A stretch of 64,000 nt of DNA. It comes from Candidatus Finniella inopinata (GTDB lineage: Bacteria; Pseudomonadota; Alphaproteobacteria; Paracaedibacterales; CAIULA01). Where the stretch lies: contig NZ_SCFB01000002.1 in NCBI RefSeq assembly GCF_004210305.1, positions 1 to 64,000 of the forward strand, written 5' to 3'. Below, piece by piece: positions 37,284 to 46,016 of this stretch. Under the pieces are notes generated by a model. That model worked only from the letters and a program-made list of their open reading frames with translations. It did not search any database and was not told the origin of the DNA. A program made the translations under genes and the position numbers. The first letter of the stretch is position 1. Each line of letters begins with the position of its first letter.

Positions 37284-38380
37284 TAATCTTGGATAATGTT
37301 TCACCAGGCGGCCGTGTAGCTGTCGCGATGTCGGGGGGGGTCGACTCCTCCGTCGCGGCCGCGTTGATGGTTGAGGCCGGCTACCAAGTCGTCGGCATCA
37401 CGTTGCAACTGTATGACCACGGCCAAATGATCAACAAAAAAGGTGCGTGCTGTGCCGGGCAAGATATCTATGATGCCAGAACGGTCGCTGATCGTCTTGG
37501 GTTTCCGCATTATGTGTTGGATTACGAAAGCGTCTTTCGCCAGGGCGTTATTGATGATTTCGCTGAAAGCTATATGCAGGGGGAAACCCCGGTCCCTTGC
37601 ATTCGCTGTAATCAACGGGTCAAATTCCGCGACCTTTTGACCACAGCCCGTGACCTTGGAGCTGAAGCATTGGTGACGGGTCATTACGTCCAGCGTTTTT
37701 CCAACCCAAATGGAGCCCAATTACACCGGGCCGTCGACCCTAATCGTGATCAAAGTTATTTTCTGTTTGCGACCACCCAAGAACAGTTGGATTATTTACG
37801 TTTCCCCTTAGGCGGCATGGAAAAGGCCGAAACCCGCGACCACGCCAGGTGGTTTGACTTAGCCGTCTCGGAAAAGCCTGATAGCCAGGATATCTGCTTT
37901 GTGCCCAGTGGTGGCTATGCGGCGGTGGTCGCCAAACTAAGGCCAGGCGCCCTGGACCCTGGCGAAATTGTTGACCTGCAAGGCGTTGTTTTGGGCCAGC
38001 ATCAAGGAATCATCAACTTTACAGTGGGACAACGGCGGGGCCTTGGGGTTTCGGCCGCTGATCCCTTGTATGTCATACGGTTGGAACCAGAGGCTAAACG
38101 CGTTGTTGTGGGCCCCCATGAGGCCTTGGCCAAACATGAGTTGCTTGTGAAGGAGGTCAATTGGTTGGCCGACCCGCGTTTGTTTGAACAAGGACACCCG
38201 TGCCAGATAAAAATCCGGTCCACCCATCAACCGGTCGACGCCATGGTTCATGCGTTGCCGGACCATAAGGCCAAAGTCTTCTTTTCTTTGCCGGAGTACG
38301 GCGTCTCGTCAGGGCAGGCTTGTGTTTTTTATGATCAGGGACAGGTTCTGGGCGGTGGATGGATTTCTTCAAAAGGTTGA
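37280..38380 (+). CDS. mnmA: tRNA-specific 2-thiouridylase MnmA
   Basis: About 366 residues; thiolates U34 of tRNA-Lys/Glu/Gln. The PP-loop is [15 protein letters not shown]. The catalytic cysteines lie in [13 protein letters not shown] and [13 protein letters not shown], and the C-terminal domain has [11 protein letters not shown]. The long open frame back to 37175 lies inside brnQ; the ATG at 37280 that overlaps the brnQ stop is the better start. Confidence 0.95.
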   Translation: MIILDNVSPGGRVAVAMSGGVDSSVAAALMVEAGYQVVGITLQLYDHGQMINKKGACCAGQDIYDARTVADRLGFPHYVLDYESVFRQGVIDDFAESYMQGETPVPCIRCNQRVKFRDLLTTARDLGAEALVTGHYVQRFSNPNGAQLHRAVDPNRDQSYFLFATTQEQLDYLRFPLGGMEKAETRDHARWFDLAVSEKPDSQDICFVPSGGYAAVVAKLRPGALDPGEIVDLQGVVLGQHQGIINFTVGQRRGLGVSAADPLYVIRLEPEAKRVVVGPHEALAKHELLVKEVNWLADPRLFEQGHPCQIKIRSTHQPVDAMVHALPDHKAKVFFSLPEYGVSSGQACVFYDQGQVLGGGWISSKG

Positions 38381-38394
38381 AGGAAAATAGATCT

Positions 38395-38649
38395 TTAATC
38401 GTAATGATATTTACAAGCCACAATCGTTAAAGTTTCATTCTCGTAAGAATAAATAAGGCGGTGTACATCGTCTATCCGCCTAGACCAAAACCCAGAATAA
38501 TCTCCCTTTAAAGGCTCAGGCTTTCCTATGCCAACGAAAGGAGACCTTAGGCATTCTTTGATAAGAGTGTTGATTTTTAAAAGCTTTTTTTTATCAATAG
38601 CTTGCCATTCCACATACTGTTCCCATGCTTTTTGCTCAAATAAGATCAT
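38395..38649 (-). CDS. yoeB: Toxin YoeB (Txe family mRNA interferase)
   Basis: 84 residues. The YoeB pattern is complete: AWEQYVEWQAIDKKKLLKIN, GIGKPEPLKGDYSGFWSRRI, DVHRLIYSY and the terminal CKYHYD with the catalytic His/Tyr. It is a ribosome-dependent endoribonuclease. It overlaps the antitoxin gene by four bases. The frame is intact, so the system looks functional. Confidence 0.95.
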   Translation of the reverse strand: MILFEQKAWEQYVEWQAIDKKKLLKINTLIKECLRSPFVGIGKPEPLKGDYSGFWSRRIDDVHRLIYSYENETLTIVACKYHYD

Positions 38650-38909
38650 GCCTCGGCGTCTTCAACTAAGTCCCTTTCTTGGACTTTTCCCTTTCTGACA
38701 TTTTCCATGGATTTCATAAGCTGGGCATGGTTTTGGGGGCTTTTCATAAGATAAAATGTTTCCTGCCACGCATTGTACTCTTCAAGGGACATCATGACCA
38801 ACGCAGGTTCTTTTTGGCGTGTGACAATCGTTAACTCATGGTTATCACAGCAGTCAGTCATGATTGTTTTCATGTTTTTTCGAAGCTCTGTAAAACTTAC
38901 TACCTGCAT
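38646..38909 (-). CDS. yefM: Antitoxin YefM (Phd/YefM family)
   Basis: 87 residues. The N-terminal DNA-binding fold reads VVSFTELRKNMKTIMTDCCD followed by EPALVMMSLEEYNAWQETFYL, typical of YefM. The C-terminal tail binds and neutralises YoeB. It is first in the operon, with a palindromic operator 17-34 bases upstream of the start. Confidence 0.95.
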   Translation of the reverse strand: MQVVSFTELRKNMKTIMTDCCDNHELTIVTRQKEPALVMMSLEEYNAWQETFYLMKSPQNHAQLMKSMENVRKGKVQERDLVEDAEA

Positions 38910-38925
38910 AGTGCGCTACCCATAA

Positions 38926-38943
38926 TGTACATATATACGTACA
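38926..38943 (-). promoter_or_regulatory. YefM operator
   Basis: TGTACATATATACGTACA contains a TGTACA hexamer and a near-match (CGTACA). E. coli YefM-YoeB autoregulates through TGTACA palindromes, so this is the expected operator just ahead of the antitoxin start. Confidence 0.65.
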
Positions 38944-39030
38944 TATTAAGGTATAGTCCGGATTGTGTCCAGAAAATTTACAGATGTATAACAAACCTTT
39001 CTTAAAACCCTTTTATTACCAAAGCGGCTT

Positions 39031-40785
39031 TTATTCCCCCTCTAACTGCACATGGGATTCGTCTAAATGACAGCGTTGAGCAAAAAACTTCCGAATCATG
39101 CTAAAGAACCCGGGTCCATAAGCTTTGCGAATCGGCATTGAAATGGCTTTTGTAGTCCCCTCAATCCCGTAATATTTTAGCCCACGGTGGTCACCACCAT
39201 GCCCTGGGGTTGTAATTTCCATACCAAAGGCTGTTGCAAGTCTTTCCAATTCCACCCATCCAAATTTCGCAAAATAAGGCCCCATTAACTGGCGGTGAAG
39301 GTCAAAAAGATCTTTCGATGCTTCCAAAACGGGAAAATCCTTTTCCTCTTCTGTTTCTTCTTCATCTTTTGCAGAACTGTCCTCTGAAGTTTTAGAAGCA
39401 TCAGGAGTACCCCGCGTTTTAATCTTTGCTTTTGGCAAGGGTGATGGTGTTTCCTCTGTTGCAGGTACATAGCTGGAACCTGAAGAGCTTGAACTTGAAC
39501 TAGAAGAGCTTGAACTGGAGGCAGCTGACCCCATCGTAACGACAGAAGTCGATGAATCTGCCGCACGTGCGGCCGCACTGGACTCTAATGCCGCGCGACG
39601 TTCGGCATTACGTTTATCAGTTGCAGCTTTTTGGGCCTTTCTATCTTGCTGCAGCAGATCCTGGTGTTTTTTTTGGCTAGCAAGTAGTATTTGGTATTCC
39701 ACCTGATAACGTTTTACTGTTCCTTCAATAAATAGAGGAGTAAATCGACTTTTACTAGTCTTGTTTATCTTTTGTTCCAAGCGGCGACGTTCCTGACGCG
39801 AAAGGTGTACGCTTTTGTCAGATACTATCGAAGTTTTGATTTCCTTCAATCCTGTAATATCCAACAATTTTTTTTGGATAGCGTCTTCATTATCCCCGCG
39901 TAGCGCTGCATGGTGTACGACTGCTTCCAAGCAACTTTCTTCGATATAAGTATCCAGGTCCTTAATAGTTGCCTCCTGACCTTTAAAAAACGCCACAAGA
40001 GCTGGATACTCTGCAAAAAGAGTTTGTATATACCCATCAAGATCCATCTGAAAGAGATATCTCGTCCCCAAGATTAGCTGTTCAAACAAAATACGGTCAA
40101 GTTCAGCATCATGTTGCATCTCAGGGGAACGTCGATGATACACATCCCTAAACGTATACGACCTTGTGTCCAGCATTGAAAAGAAAGACTGCTTCCTGTT
40201 TTTCATTCCATTATAAAGATTCGATATTATCATATCAGCAAACTGCTGAAATACATTAGCCTCGCCTTGAAACTTACACATGCTTGCACAGTTGTATTGT
40301 AGCAGGATTAGATTGCTAATAGCTTGTTCAATGCCACTTCTAATCCAATCTTCATAACTTTTTAGATCACTTCCCCTCAAGAACATATCGCTGATTTCAT
40401 GGAGTGGGCGTCCTTTTTTTGCCTCTGTTTCAATATAAATAAGAAAAGAATACTCATCGAAATGAAAAGTCATCATTGACTGCAAGTACTCTTGGATCTT
40501 GGGTGCTGTTTTGCCCACTCGTGGGTCTTTGAAGGAGCTCTCAGCAGGGGGAGGAGCTAGGGCAAAATCCTCCTGCGTCCATATCCTATCTTTTTCTCTC
40601 GATAAAATTTTTTTCAAGTTGCTGTTTACGTCTTCGCCATTTTCCTCACTCATTTGTAATAGGCGCAATCCCCAAGAGGGTTGTCTTTCCATCGCTTCGG
40701 CGCTAGAGCTATGGTCAAAAGCAGCCGACGCAAAAACAGGCTGAATCAAGCAAGCCATAAGAAGCACAATATATTTAAGGAACAT
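39031..40785 (-). CDS. Secreted poly-Ser protein with HicA-like C-terminal domain
   Basis: A 584-residue protein with a signal peptide (MFLKYIVLLMACLIQPVFASA). A large helical region of unknown fold (about 25-340) is followed by a charged coiled-coil segment, a long serine run (near 430-445) and an acidic low-complexity stretch. The final 80 residues (WVELERLATAFGMEITTPGH, GGDHRGLKYYGIEG, PIRKAYGPGFFSMIRKFFAQ) resemble the small double-stranded-RNA-binding fold of HicA toxins ('kel...l...Gf....GSHh........vP.h..kel..gtl..ilkq'). Export plus a possible RNA-targeting tail suggests an effector; no function is shown. Confidence 0.65.
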   Translation of the reverse strand: MFLKYIVLLMACLIQPVFASAAFDHSSSAEAMERQPSWGLRLLQMSEENGEDVNSNLKKILSREKDRIWTQEDFALAPPPAESSFKDPRVGKTAPKIQEYLQSMMTFHFDEYSFLIYIETEAKKGRPLHEISDMFLRGSDLKSYEDWIRSGIEQAISNLILLQYNCASMCKFQGEANVFQQFADMIISNLYNGMKNRKQSFFSMLDTRSYTFRDVYHRRSPEMQHDAELDRILFEQLILGTRYLFQMDLDGYIQTLFAEYPALVAFFKGQEATIKDLDTYIEESCLEAVVHHAALRGDNEDAIQKKLLDITGLKEIKTSIVSDKSVHLSRQERRRLEQKINKTSKSRFTPLFIEGTVKRYQVEYQILLASQKKHQDLLQQDRKAQKAATDKRNAERRAALESSAAARAADSSTSVVTMGSAASSSSSSSSSSSSSGSSYVPATEETPSPLPKAKIKTRGTPDASKTSEDSSAKDEEETEEEKDFPVLEASKDLFDLHRQLMGPYFAKFGWVELERLATAFGMEITTPGHGGDHRGLKYYGIEGTTKAISMPIRKAYGPGFFSMIRKFFAQRCHLDESHVQLEGE

Positions 40786-40942
40786 GTCTTTTCCATACTA
40801 AAAGGTCAGCGAATCGTATCTTTATATATAAGAACGCATTCCAAAATTACAACCATAAATCTATATTGCTTATTTCTTGTGATCATGGATGCAGGCAGGT
40901 ATCATAATCTAAATCTTCCACTTTTTTCATAAGGCAGCCCTG

Positions 40943-41983
40943 ATGGCAGATCGTCTTCCTTTAACCGTACCAATTTTGGGTGAGTCCATCACCGAGGCGA
41001 CTGTTGGTCGCTGGTTAATAAAGGTCGGGGATTTTGTGCAATTGGACGAGACGATTGTTGAATTGGAAACAGATAAAGTGACGGTGGAAGTCAATGCCTC
41101 TTCAAAAGGTGTTTTAGAATCCATGACGGTGACCAAAGGCGAAACCGCTAAAATTGGGGATGTTCTGGGATATATCGATCCTGACAAAACGCAGACTATC
41201 GCTGCCAGCGTCTCCAAACCTGTGGAATCTAAAAAAACACAGCCCTTATCCAAGGAGCCACAAAAGGAAATTATTGAATCAAGGCGTTTAGAAAAACGAG
41301 TCCCCTTATCGCCCTTGCGGCTGCGTATTGCCGAACGCCTGAAGGAGTCCCAAAACACTGCCGCCATTCTTACAACATTTAATGAAGTTGACCTTTCAGC
41401 AGTACAAAATTTACGTCAACGGTATAAAGATGCCTTTGAGAAAAAGCATGGCGTTAAATTGGGTTTAACGTCCTTTTTCGTCAAGGCGACAGTCCAAGCC
41501 TTGCAAGAAATTCCTTTATTAAACAGCCAGATTGATGGCAACGACATTGTCCACAAAAACTATTATGACATCGGCATTGCTGTGGCCAGCCCCCAGGGGT
41601 TGGTGGTGCCGATTTTGAGGGATGCGGACCAACTTGATTATGCTGGCATTGAAAAGGCCATCGCTGATTTCAGTGACAGATCGAAAAATAATAAGCTGAC
41701 CCTGCAAGACTTAAGTGGGGGAACTTTCAGCATCACAAATGGAGGGGTTTTTGGTTCCCTGCTTTCAACACCCATTTTAAATCCCCCCCAGTCGGGTATA
41801 TTGGGCCTGCATAAGATTCAAGATCGCCCCGTAGCCATTAATGGACGCGTGGAAATACGGCCCATGATGTACACGGCCTTGTCTTATGATCACCGATTGA
41901 TTGATGGGAAAGACGCCGTCACCTTTTTGGTTCTTGTGAAAGAGTTTCTTGAAAATCCGGGCAAATCTTTACTGGGATTGTAG
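40943..41983 (+). CDS. sucB: 2-oxoglutarate dehydrogenase E2, compact form
   Basis: A 346-residue dihydrolipoyl succinyltransferase (about 405 in E. coli). The lipoyl domain (1-75) carries ETDKVTVEV with the lipoylated Lys at 45. The catalytic domain (about 110-346) has [33 protein letters not shown] and [12 protein letters not shown]. Between them are only about 35 linker residues; the peripheral subunit-binding domain that normally docks E1/E3 is not there. sucA and lpd are not adjacent. The catalytic domain matches SucB, not AceF. Confidence 0.9.
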   Translation: MADRLPLTVPILGESITEATVGRWLIKVGDFVQLDETIVELETDKVTVEVNASSKGVLESMTVTKGETAKIGDVLGYIDPDKTQTIAASVSKPVESKKTQPLSKEPQKEIIESRRLEKRVPLSPLRLRIAERLKESQNTAAILTTFNEVDLSAVQNLRQRYKDAFEKKHGVKLGLTSFFVKATVQALQEIPLLNSQIDGNDIVHKNYYDIGIAVASPQGLVVPILRDADQLDYAGIEKAIADFSDRSKNNKLTLQDLSGGTFSITNGGVFGSLLSTPILNPPQSGILGLHKIQDRPVAINGRVEIRPMMYTALSYDHRLIDGKDAVTFLVLVKEFLENPGKSLLGL

Positions 41984-41989
41984 CTTTAC

Positions 41990-42158
41990 ACTCCTTTCAA
42001 ATGATTTTGCGAGATTCATTTTTTTCTCTGGCTGTTTAATTTTCTGCACATAAACTGCGGTTCAAAATCCTTGCGTAGCTGGCTATGCGTGGATTTTTCA
42101 CCTTGCTTCTGTACAAAAACTCCTTCATAAAATTCTCGCAAAATCATTTGAAAGGAGT
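41990..42158 (-). repeat. Palindromic repeat element, copy B (inverted relative to A and C)
   Basis: About 169 bp with a perfect 25-bp terminal inverted repeat beginning ACTCCTTTCAAATG and ending TTTTGCGAGA. An inner hairpin pairs AAAATCC..GCGTAG with CTATGCGTGGATTTT. Read on the minus strand it aligns with copies A and C (TTTATGAAGGAG, ACAGAAGCAAGGTGAAAAA, GAACCGCAGTTTATG). It begins 7 bases after the sucB stop and fills most of the sucB-pntA gap, where it may also act as a terminator. Confidence 0.85.
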
Positions 42159-42224
42159 ATATCTTTCCAAAAAAATGCTTATAATGGCCTGGATTTTACT
42201 TTTCCAAAAGGTTTGTAAGAAACG

Positions 42225-43349
42225 ATGCTTATTGTTGCCTTAAAAGAATCCGTGGCTCATGAAAAACGGGTTGCTATCACACCAGAAATTGCTAAGAAAT
42301 ATGTCGATCTTGGTTACCATGTGGCCATAGAAATCGATGCAGGCAAAGAGGCTGGTTATTTGAACGCAGCTTATGAAAAGTGTGGAGCCAGCATAGAAAA
42401 AAACCGCGAGACTTTGATTGAGAAAGCTGATGTTGTCTTAAGCGCAGCACCCTTAGATCCCAAAGACATTCAGTCACTAAAAAAACAGGCTTTGTTGATT
42501 GGCTTATTAAAACCACATCAGCACAGCGATGTTCTTCCAATTTTGGAAAAAGCTGATATCACCAGCTTCAGCATGGAACTGTTACCCCGCATCACGCGTG
42601 CCCAAACCATGGATGTGTTGTCTTCTCAAAGTAACTTGGCCGGGTATAAAGCCGTCGTTGACGCAGCATCTGAATTTGGTCGGGCGTTCCCATTAATGAT
42701 GACCGCGGCCGGCACCATTCCCGCCGCCCGTGTTTTGGTATTAGGCGCCGGAGTCGCTGGTCTGCAAGCAATTGCCACCGCCAAACGGTTAGGGGCCATC
42801 GTGTCAGCCTTTGATGTCAGAACAGCTGCGAAGGAACAAGTTCAAAGCCTTGGCGCCACTTTTATCGAGGTTGAAGCTGAAGAGACCGGTGATGCCGCTG
42901 GCGGTTATGCCAAAGAAATGAGCGAAGCTTATAAACAAGCCCAGGCCGATAAACTGGCCGAGGTTGTCAAAAATCAAGACATCATCATCACCACAGCCCA
43001 AATCCCCGGGAAATCAGCCCCTGTATTAATAACAGCAACTATGGTCAAATCCATGAAACCTGGATCTGTTATCGTTGATCTGGCCGCTGAAAGTGGTGGC
43101 AATTGTGCTGACACTGTATGGGGAAAAACTGTTGTTAAACATGGCGTTATTGTTATAGGACCTGCCAATATCCTAAGCCGCATTGCTGGCGATGCCAGCC
43201 AGCTTTACAGCCGAAATTTGTTTAATTTCATCAAAAATCTGTTCGCGGACGAGACCCATACCATCAACTGGCAAGACGAAATCATCACATCAACGGCGTT
43301 GACCCATGATGGCAAAATCGTTCACCCCAATTTCCCACCCAAATCTTAA
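42225..43349 (+). CDS. pntAA: NAD(P) transhydrogenase subunit alpha part 1
   Basis: A 374-residue NAD(H)-binding dI component. It has the AlaDH/PNT N-terminal fold (ALKESVAHEKRVAITPEIAKK), a Rossmann motif VLGAGVAGLQAIATAKRLGAIVSAFDVR and the mobile-loop segment EMSEAYKQAQADKL. It transfers hydride from NADH to NADP+ using the proton gradient. It is the first of three genes in the alphaproteobacterial split arrangement (PntAA, PntAB, PntB). Confidence 0.95.
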   Translation: MLIVALKESVAHEKRVAITPEIAKKYVDLGYHVAIEIDAGKEAGYLNAAYEKCGASIEKNRETLIEKADVVLSAAPLDPKDIQSLKKQALLIGLLKPHQHSDVLPILEKADITSFSMELLPRITRAQTMDVLSSQSNLAGYKAVVDAASEFGRAFPLMMTAAGTIPAARVLVLGAGVAGLQAIATAKRLGAIVSAFDVRTAAKEQVQSLGATFIEVEAEETGDAAGGYAKEMSEAYKQAQADKLAEVVKNQDIIITTAQIPGKSAPVLITATMVKSMKPGSVIVDLAAESGGNCADTVWGKTVVKHGVIVIGPANILSRIAGDASQLYSRNLFNFIKNLFADETHTINWQDEIITSTALTHDGKIVHPNFPPKS

Positions 43350-43359
43350 AGGCTAACCG

Positions 43360-43764
43360 ATGGATATTCAAAGTTTAACATCTAACAGCAGTAAAGTCCT
43401 TCAAGCCGCGCGCGAGCTTGTTGAAAACGCCAAGGAATTGGATATCACTGTTAAGCATTTGGCCCAACAGCCTGGCATAGAGGGAATGTCCCCCTTTATG
43501 ATTGGTTTGACGGTCTTTATTTTGGCCTGCTTTGTCGGCTATTACGTGGTCTGGAAAGTGACCCCTGCCCTTCATTCACCCTTGATGTCCGTGACCAACG
43601 CCATTTCCAGCGTCATTATCGTGGGTGCACTTATAGCCGCTGGCCCCGCTGTGACAGGCATTTCAACAACCTTTGGCTTCTTCGCCGTTGTCCTGGCCTC
43701 CATCAATATTTTTGGTGGATTTATTGTGACGCAACGAATGCTCAAAATGTTTGCAAAAAAATAA
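43360..43764 (+). CDS. pntAB: NAD(P) transhydrogenase subunit alpha part 2
   Basis: A 134-residue membrane (dII) component with three to four segments ([42 protein letters not shown]). It starts 10 bases after pntAA and with PntB forms the proton channel. The length is typical of the separate PntAB subunit. Confidence 0.93.
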   Translation: MDIQSLTSNSSKVLQAARELVENAKELDITVKHLAQQPGIEGMSPFMIGLTVFILACFVGYYVVWKVTPALHSPLMSVTNAISSVIIVGALIAAGPAVTGISTTFGFFAVVLASINIFGGFIVTQRMLKMFAKK

Positions 43765-43783
43765 ATAAAGAAGAGAAACAATC

Positions 43784-45184
43784 ATGTCAATCAATCTATC
43801 CGCGTTTTTCTATTTAATCTCGGCTGTATGTTTTATTTTTTCCTTAAAGGGATTATCATCCGCAGCCACGTCGCGCAACGGTAATTTATATGGCATGTGC
43901 GGGATGGTTATTGCCATCCTCACCACCCTGTTAACGCCTGGGGTTGAACAGTATCGTTGGATTGTTCTGGCCATTGCCATAGGGGGTGGCATCGGCTACT
44001 TTATTGCCAAAAATATTGCCATGACAGCCCTGCCCCAGTTGGTTGCTGCCTTTCACAGTCTGGTTGGCCTAGCCGCCGTATTTGTGGCAGCCTCTGCCCT
44101 TTATGCCCCTGGTATTTTCCATATCGGCATGGAAGGCCGCATTGGTTTGACAAGCCTTTTCGAGATGGGCTTGGGTGCTATTATTGGTGCGATTACCTTT
44201 ACGGGTTCGATCGTTGCCTTTGGAAAACTCCAAGGTCTTATAAGCGGCAAGCCTCTTATTTTTCCTCAACAACATAAGCTGAACGCCCTTATAGGGGTTG
44301 GCATTGTTGTCCTATTGCTTTTATTTGTTGGCACATCCTCTTCCTTTGTTTTTTGGATGATGACGTTGTTGGCCTTTGCGTTGGGATTCCTTTTAATTCT
44401 GCCCATTGGAGGGGCGGATATGCCTGTGGTTATCTCCATGCTGAATTCTTATTCAGGGTGGGCTGCTGCCGGTATTGGGTTTACCTTGAACAACAACTTG
44501 CTAATTATCACGGGCGCCCTGGTCGGCGCATCGGGTGCCATCCTTAGTTACATTATGTGTAAGGGGATGAACCGGTCAATTTTTAATGTTATTTTGGGTG
44601 GCTTTGGAACGGACCCAGCGGCCGCCTCTGAGGCCGCAAGCGGTCAGTCAGACAAACCTGTTAAAGTCAGCAGTGGTGAAGATGCCGCGTATATTATGGG
44701 CAATGCTGGTTCTGTGATTATTGTGCCAGGCTATGGTATGGCGGTGGCTCAGGCTCAACATGCATTGCGGGAAATGGTTGATCTTTTAAAACAAAAAGGG
44801 GTGAAGGTTCGGTACGCAATTCACCCTGTGGCAGGCCGTATGCCAGGCCACATGAACGTGTTGTTGGCCGAAGCCAATGTGCCGTATGACGAAGTTCTTG
44901 AACTGGAAGAAATCAACCACGATTTCTCATCCACAGATGTGGCCTTCGTCATTGGCGCCAATGATATCACCAACCCAGCTGCCAAAACTGATGCTACTTC
45001 CCCCATTTATGGGATGCCGATTCTAGATGTGGAAAATGCCCGTACGGTTTTGTTCGTGAAAAGATCTCTGGCGTCGGGCTATGCTGGTGTCGATAATGAT
45101 TTATTCTATCGCGACAACACGCTGATGGTTTTAGGCGATGCCAAGAAAGTATGCGAGCAGATCTTGAAGACGTTAAAAGAATGA
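43784..45184 (+). CDS. pntB: NAD(P) transhydrogenase subunit beta
   Basis: A 466-residue subunit. The N-terminal membrane part (about nine segments) includes PQLVAAFHSLVGLAAVFVA and the DMPVVISMLNSYSGWAAA signature. The C-terminal NADP(H)-binding dIII domain has IVPGYGMAVAQAQHALREM, FAIHPVAGRMPGHMNVLLAE (here YAIHPVAGR) and GANDITNPAAK. It supplies NADPH. It is third in the operon and followed by a terminator. Confidence 0.95.
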   Translation: MSINLSAFFYLISAVCFIFSLKGLSSAATSRNGNLYGMCGMVIAILTTLLTPGVEQYRWIVLAIAIGGGIGYFIAKNIAMTALPQLVAAFHSLVGLAAVFVAASALYAPGIFHIGMEGRIGLTSLFEMGLGAIIGAITFTGSIVAFGKLQGLISGKPLIFPQQHKLNALIGVGIVVLLLLFVGTSSSFVFWMMTLLAFALGFLLILPIGGADMPVVISMLNSYSGWAAAGIGFTLNNNLLIITGALVGASGAILSYIMCKGMNRSIFNVILGGFGTDPAAASEAASGQSDKPVKVSSGEDAAYIMGNAGSVIIVPGYGMAVAQAQHALREMVDLLKQKGVKVRYAIHPVAGRMPGHMNVLLAEANVPYDEVLELEEINHDFSSTDVAFVIGANDITNPAAKTDATSPIYGMPILDVENARTVLFVKRSLASGYAGVDNDLFYRDNTLMVLGDAKKVCEQILKTLKE

Positions 45185-45190
45185 AACTTT

Positions 45191-45215
45191 AAGCCTTTTA
45201 GCGGGAGGGCTTTTT
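45191..45215 (+). terminator. Rho-independent terminator after pntB
   Basis: AGCCTT pairs with AGGGCT (one G-U pair) around TTAGCGGG, followed by TTTTT, seven bases after the pntB stop. Confidence 0.7.
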
Positions 45216-45291
45216 GTTATGGCATGATTCTTCTCGCACACTACCAGCACAGTCTTTTAATGATTCTTGCGGATAGGTGAGGGTATCAAAT

Positions 45292-45759
45292 ATGAATCCT
45301 ATTCTGGATAGGGTATTTACAGGTGATTATTCTTATCAACGAGTCATTTCATCACCGCAACTCAGCCTTCAGGGTACGGCCTGCTTTGAACACAGTAAGG
45401 CCAATCAAAAAATATATATGGAACAAGGGTCCTATTTCTTGGATGGGAAAGAACAGACCTGCTATCAAAAACAATTTTTCTCAGTTGAAATATCAAGGTT
45501 ATATATTCATAAAAGCGATCACAGTTTATTGCATGAATTCAGCCTTAATGATGTGTCAGATTTTCCCTTTCAGTTAACCCACAGCCATCAGTGTGGAAAT
45601 GATGCTTATCATTTAACGATGACTATTCATTCCGCAAACAGTTTTTCAACGACCTATGTCGTACAGGGGCCCTTCAAGGATTACACAATTGACACTGTTT
45701 TTAGCAGGATGGAAGCCGCAGTAGAATCAGTTGAACGGATCGTTAAGCTTTTTTCTTAA
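45292..45759 (+). CDS. DUF6314-like protein
   Basis: About 155 residues of beta-rich sequence. The pattern F.G.YSYQRVI, QGTACFEH, YMEQGSYF, SRLYIHKSD, HQCGNDAYHLTM and VVQGPFKDYTIDTVFSR matches the DUF6314 layout (a lipocalin-like fold of unknown function, common in alphaproteobacteria). GAGGG precedes the ATG at 45292, so this start is preferred over the in-frame GTG at 45277. Confidence 0.65.
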   Translation: MNPILDRVFTGDYSYQRVISSPQLSLQGTACFEHSKANQKIYMEQGSYFLDGKEQTCYQKQFFSVEISRLYIHKSDHSLLHEFSLNDVSDFPFQLTHSHQCGNDAYHLTMTIHSANSFSTTYVVQGPFKDYTIDTVFSRMEAAVESVERIVKLFS

Positions 45760-45800
45760 GAGTTTGGGTTTACACCCTATGATAAGGAATGATTGACTAC

Positions 45801-45956
45801 ACCCAATTCAGCTCATTTTTCGGGATTTTTATGGCAGAGATTTTTCAACAAACAAGGCGAAAAAGCCTGGAATAGTCATTCTATTTAAGGCTTTTTCGCC
45901 GCCGTTTATCGGAAAAAGATCAAGCAGAAAAACAGGGGAAATGGTTTGAATTGGGT
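45801..45956 (+). repeat. Palindromic repeat element, copy C
   Basis: About 156 bp with inverted ends ACCCAATTCA / TGAATTGGGT and a strong inner stem GGCGAAAAAGCCT / AGGCTTTTTCGCC. It shares TTTTTATGGCAGAGATTTTT, CAAACAAGGCGAAAAA and CCGCCGTTTATCGG with copy A. It ends six bases before a second, unrelated 41-bp hairpin repeat. Nothing else is seen between 45760 and 46016. Confidence 0.8.
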
Positions 45957-45961
45957 ATATT

Positions 45962-46002
45962 ACCATGAAAAACGAAAATGGCGCTTTAGAATTTCATGGT
46001 AA
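45962..46002. repeat. 41-bp hairpin direct repeat, copy 1
   Basis: TACCATGAAA at one end and TTTCATGGTA at the other are inverted, with about 21 bases between. The same sequence recurs, with one mismatch (GGCGC versus GGCAC), at 47198-47237. The two copies flank the broken DUF4143-type gene. Confidence 0.85.
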
Positions 46003-46016
46003 GCTGAGAATCACTT

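Noticed and set aside
39470..39530. Serine-codon tandem run considered as a CRISPR-like or satellite repeat
   Set aside because: It is a coding poly-Ser tract of the secreted protein; the repeat units are single codons with no spacers.
40927..41367. 146-codon open frame opposite sucB
   Set aside because: It is the mirror of the sucB coding region, with low-complexity Ser/Thr/Val composition and no motif.
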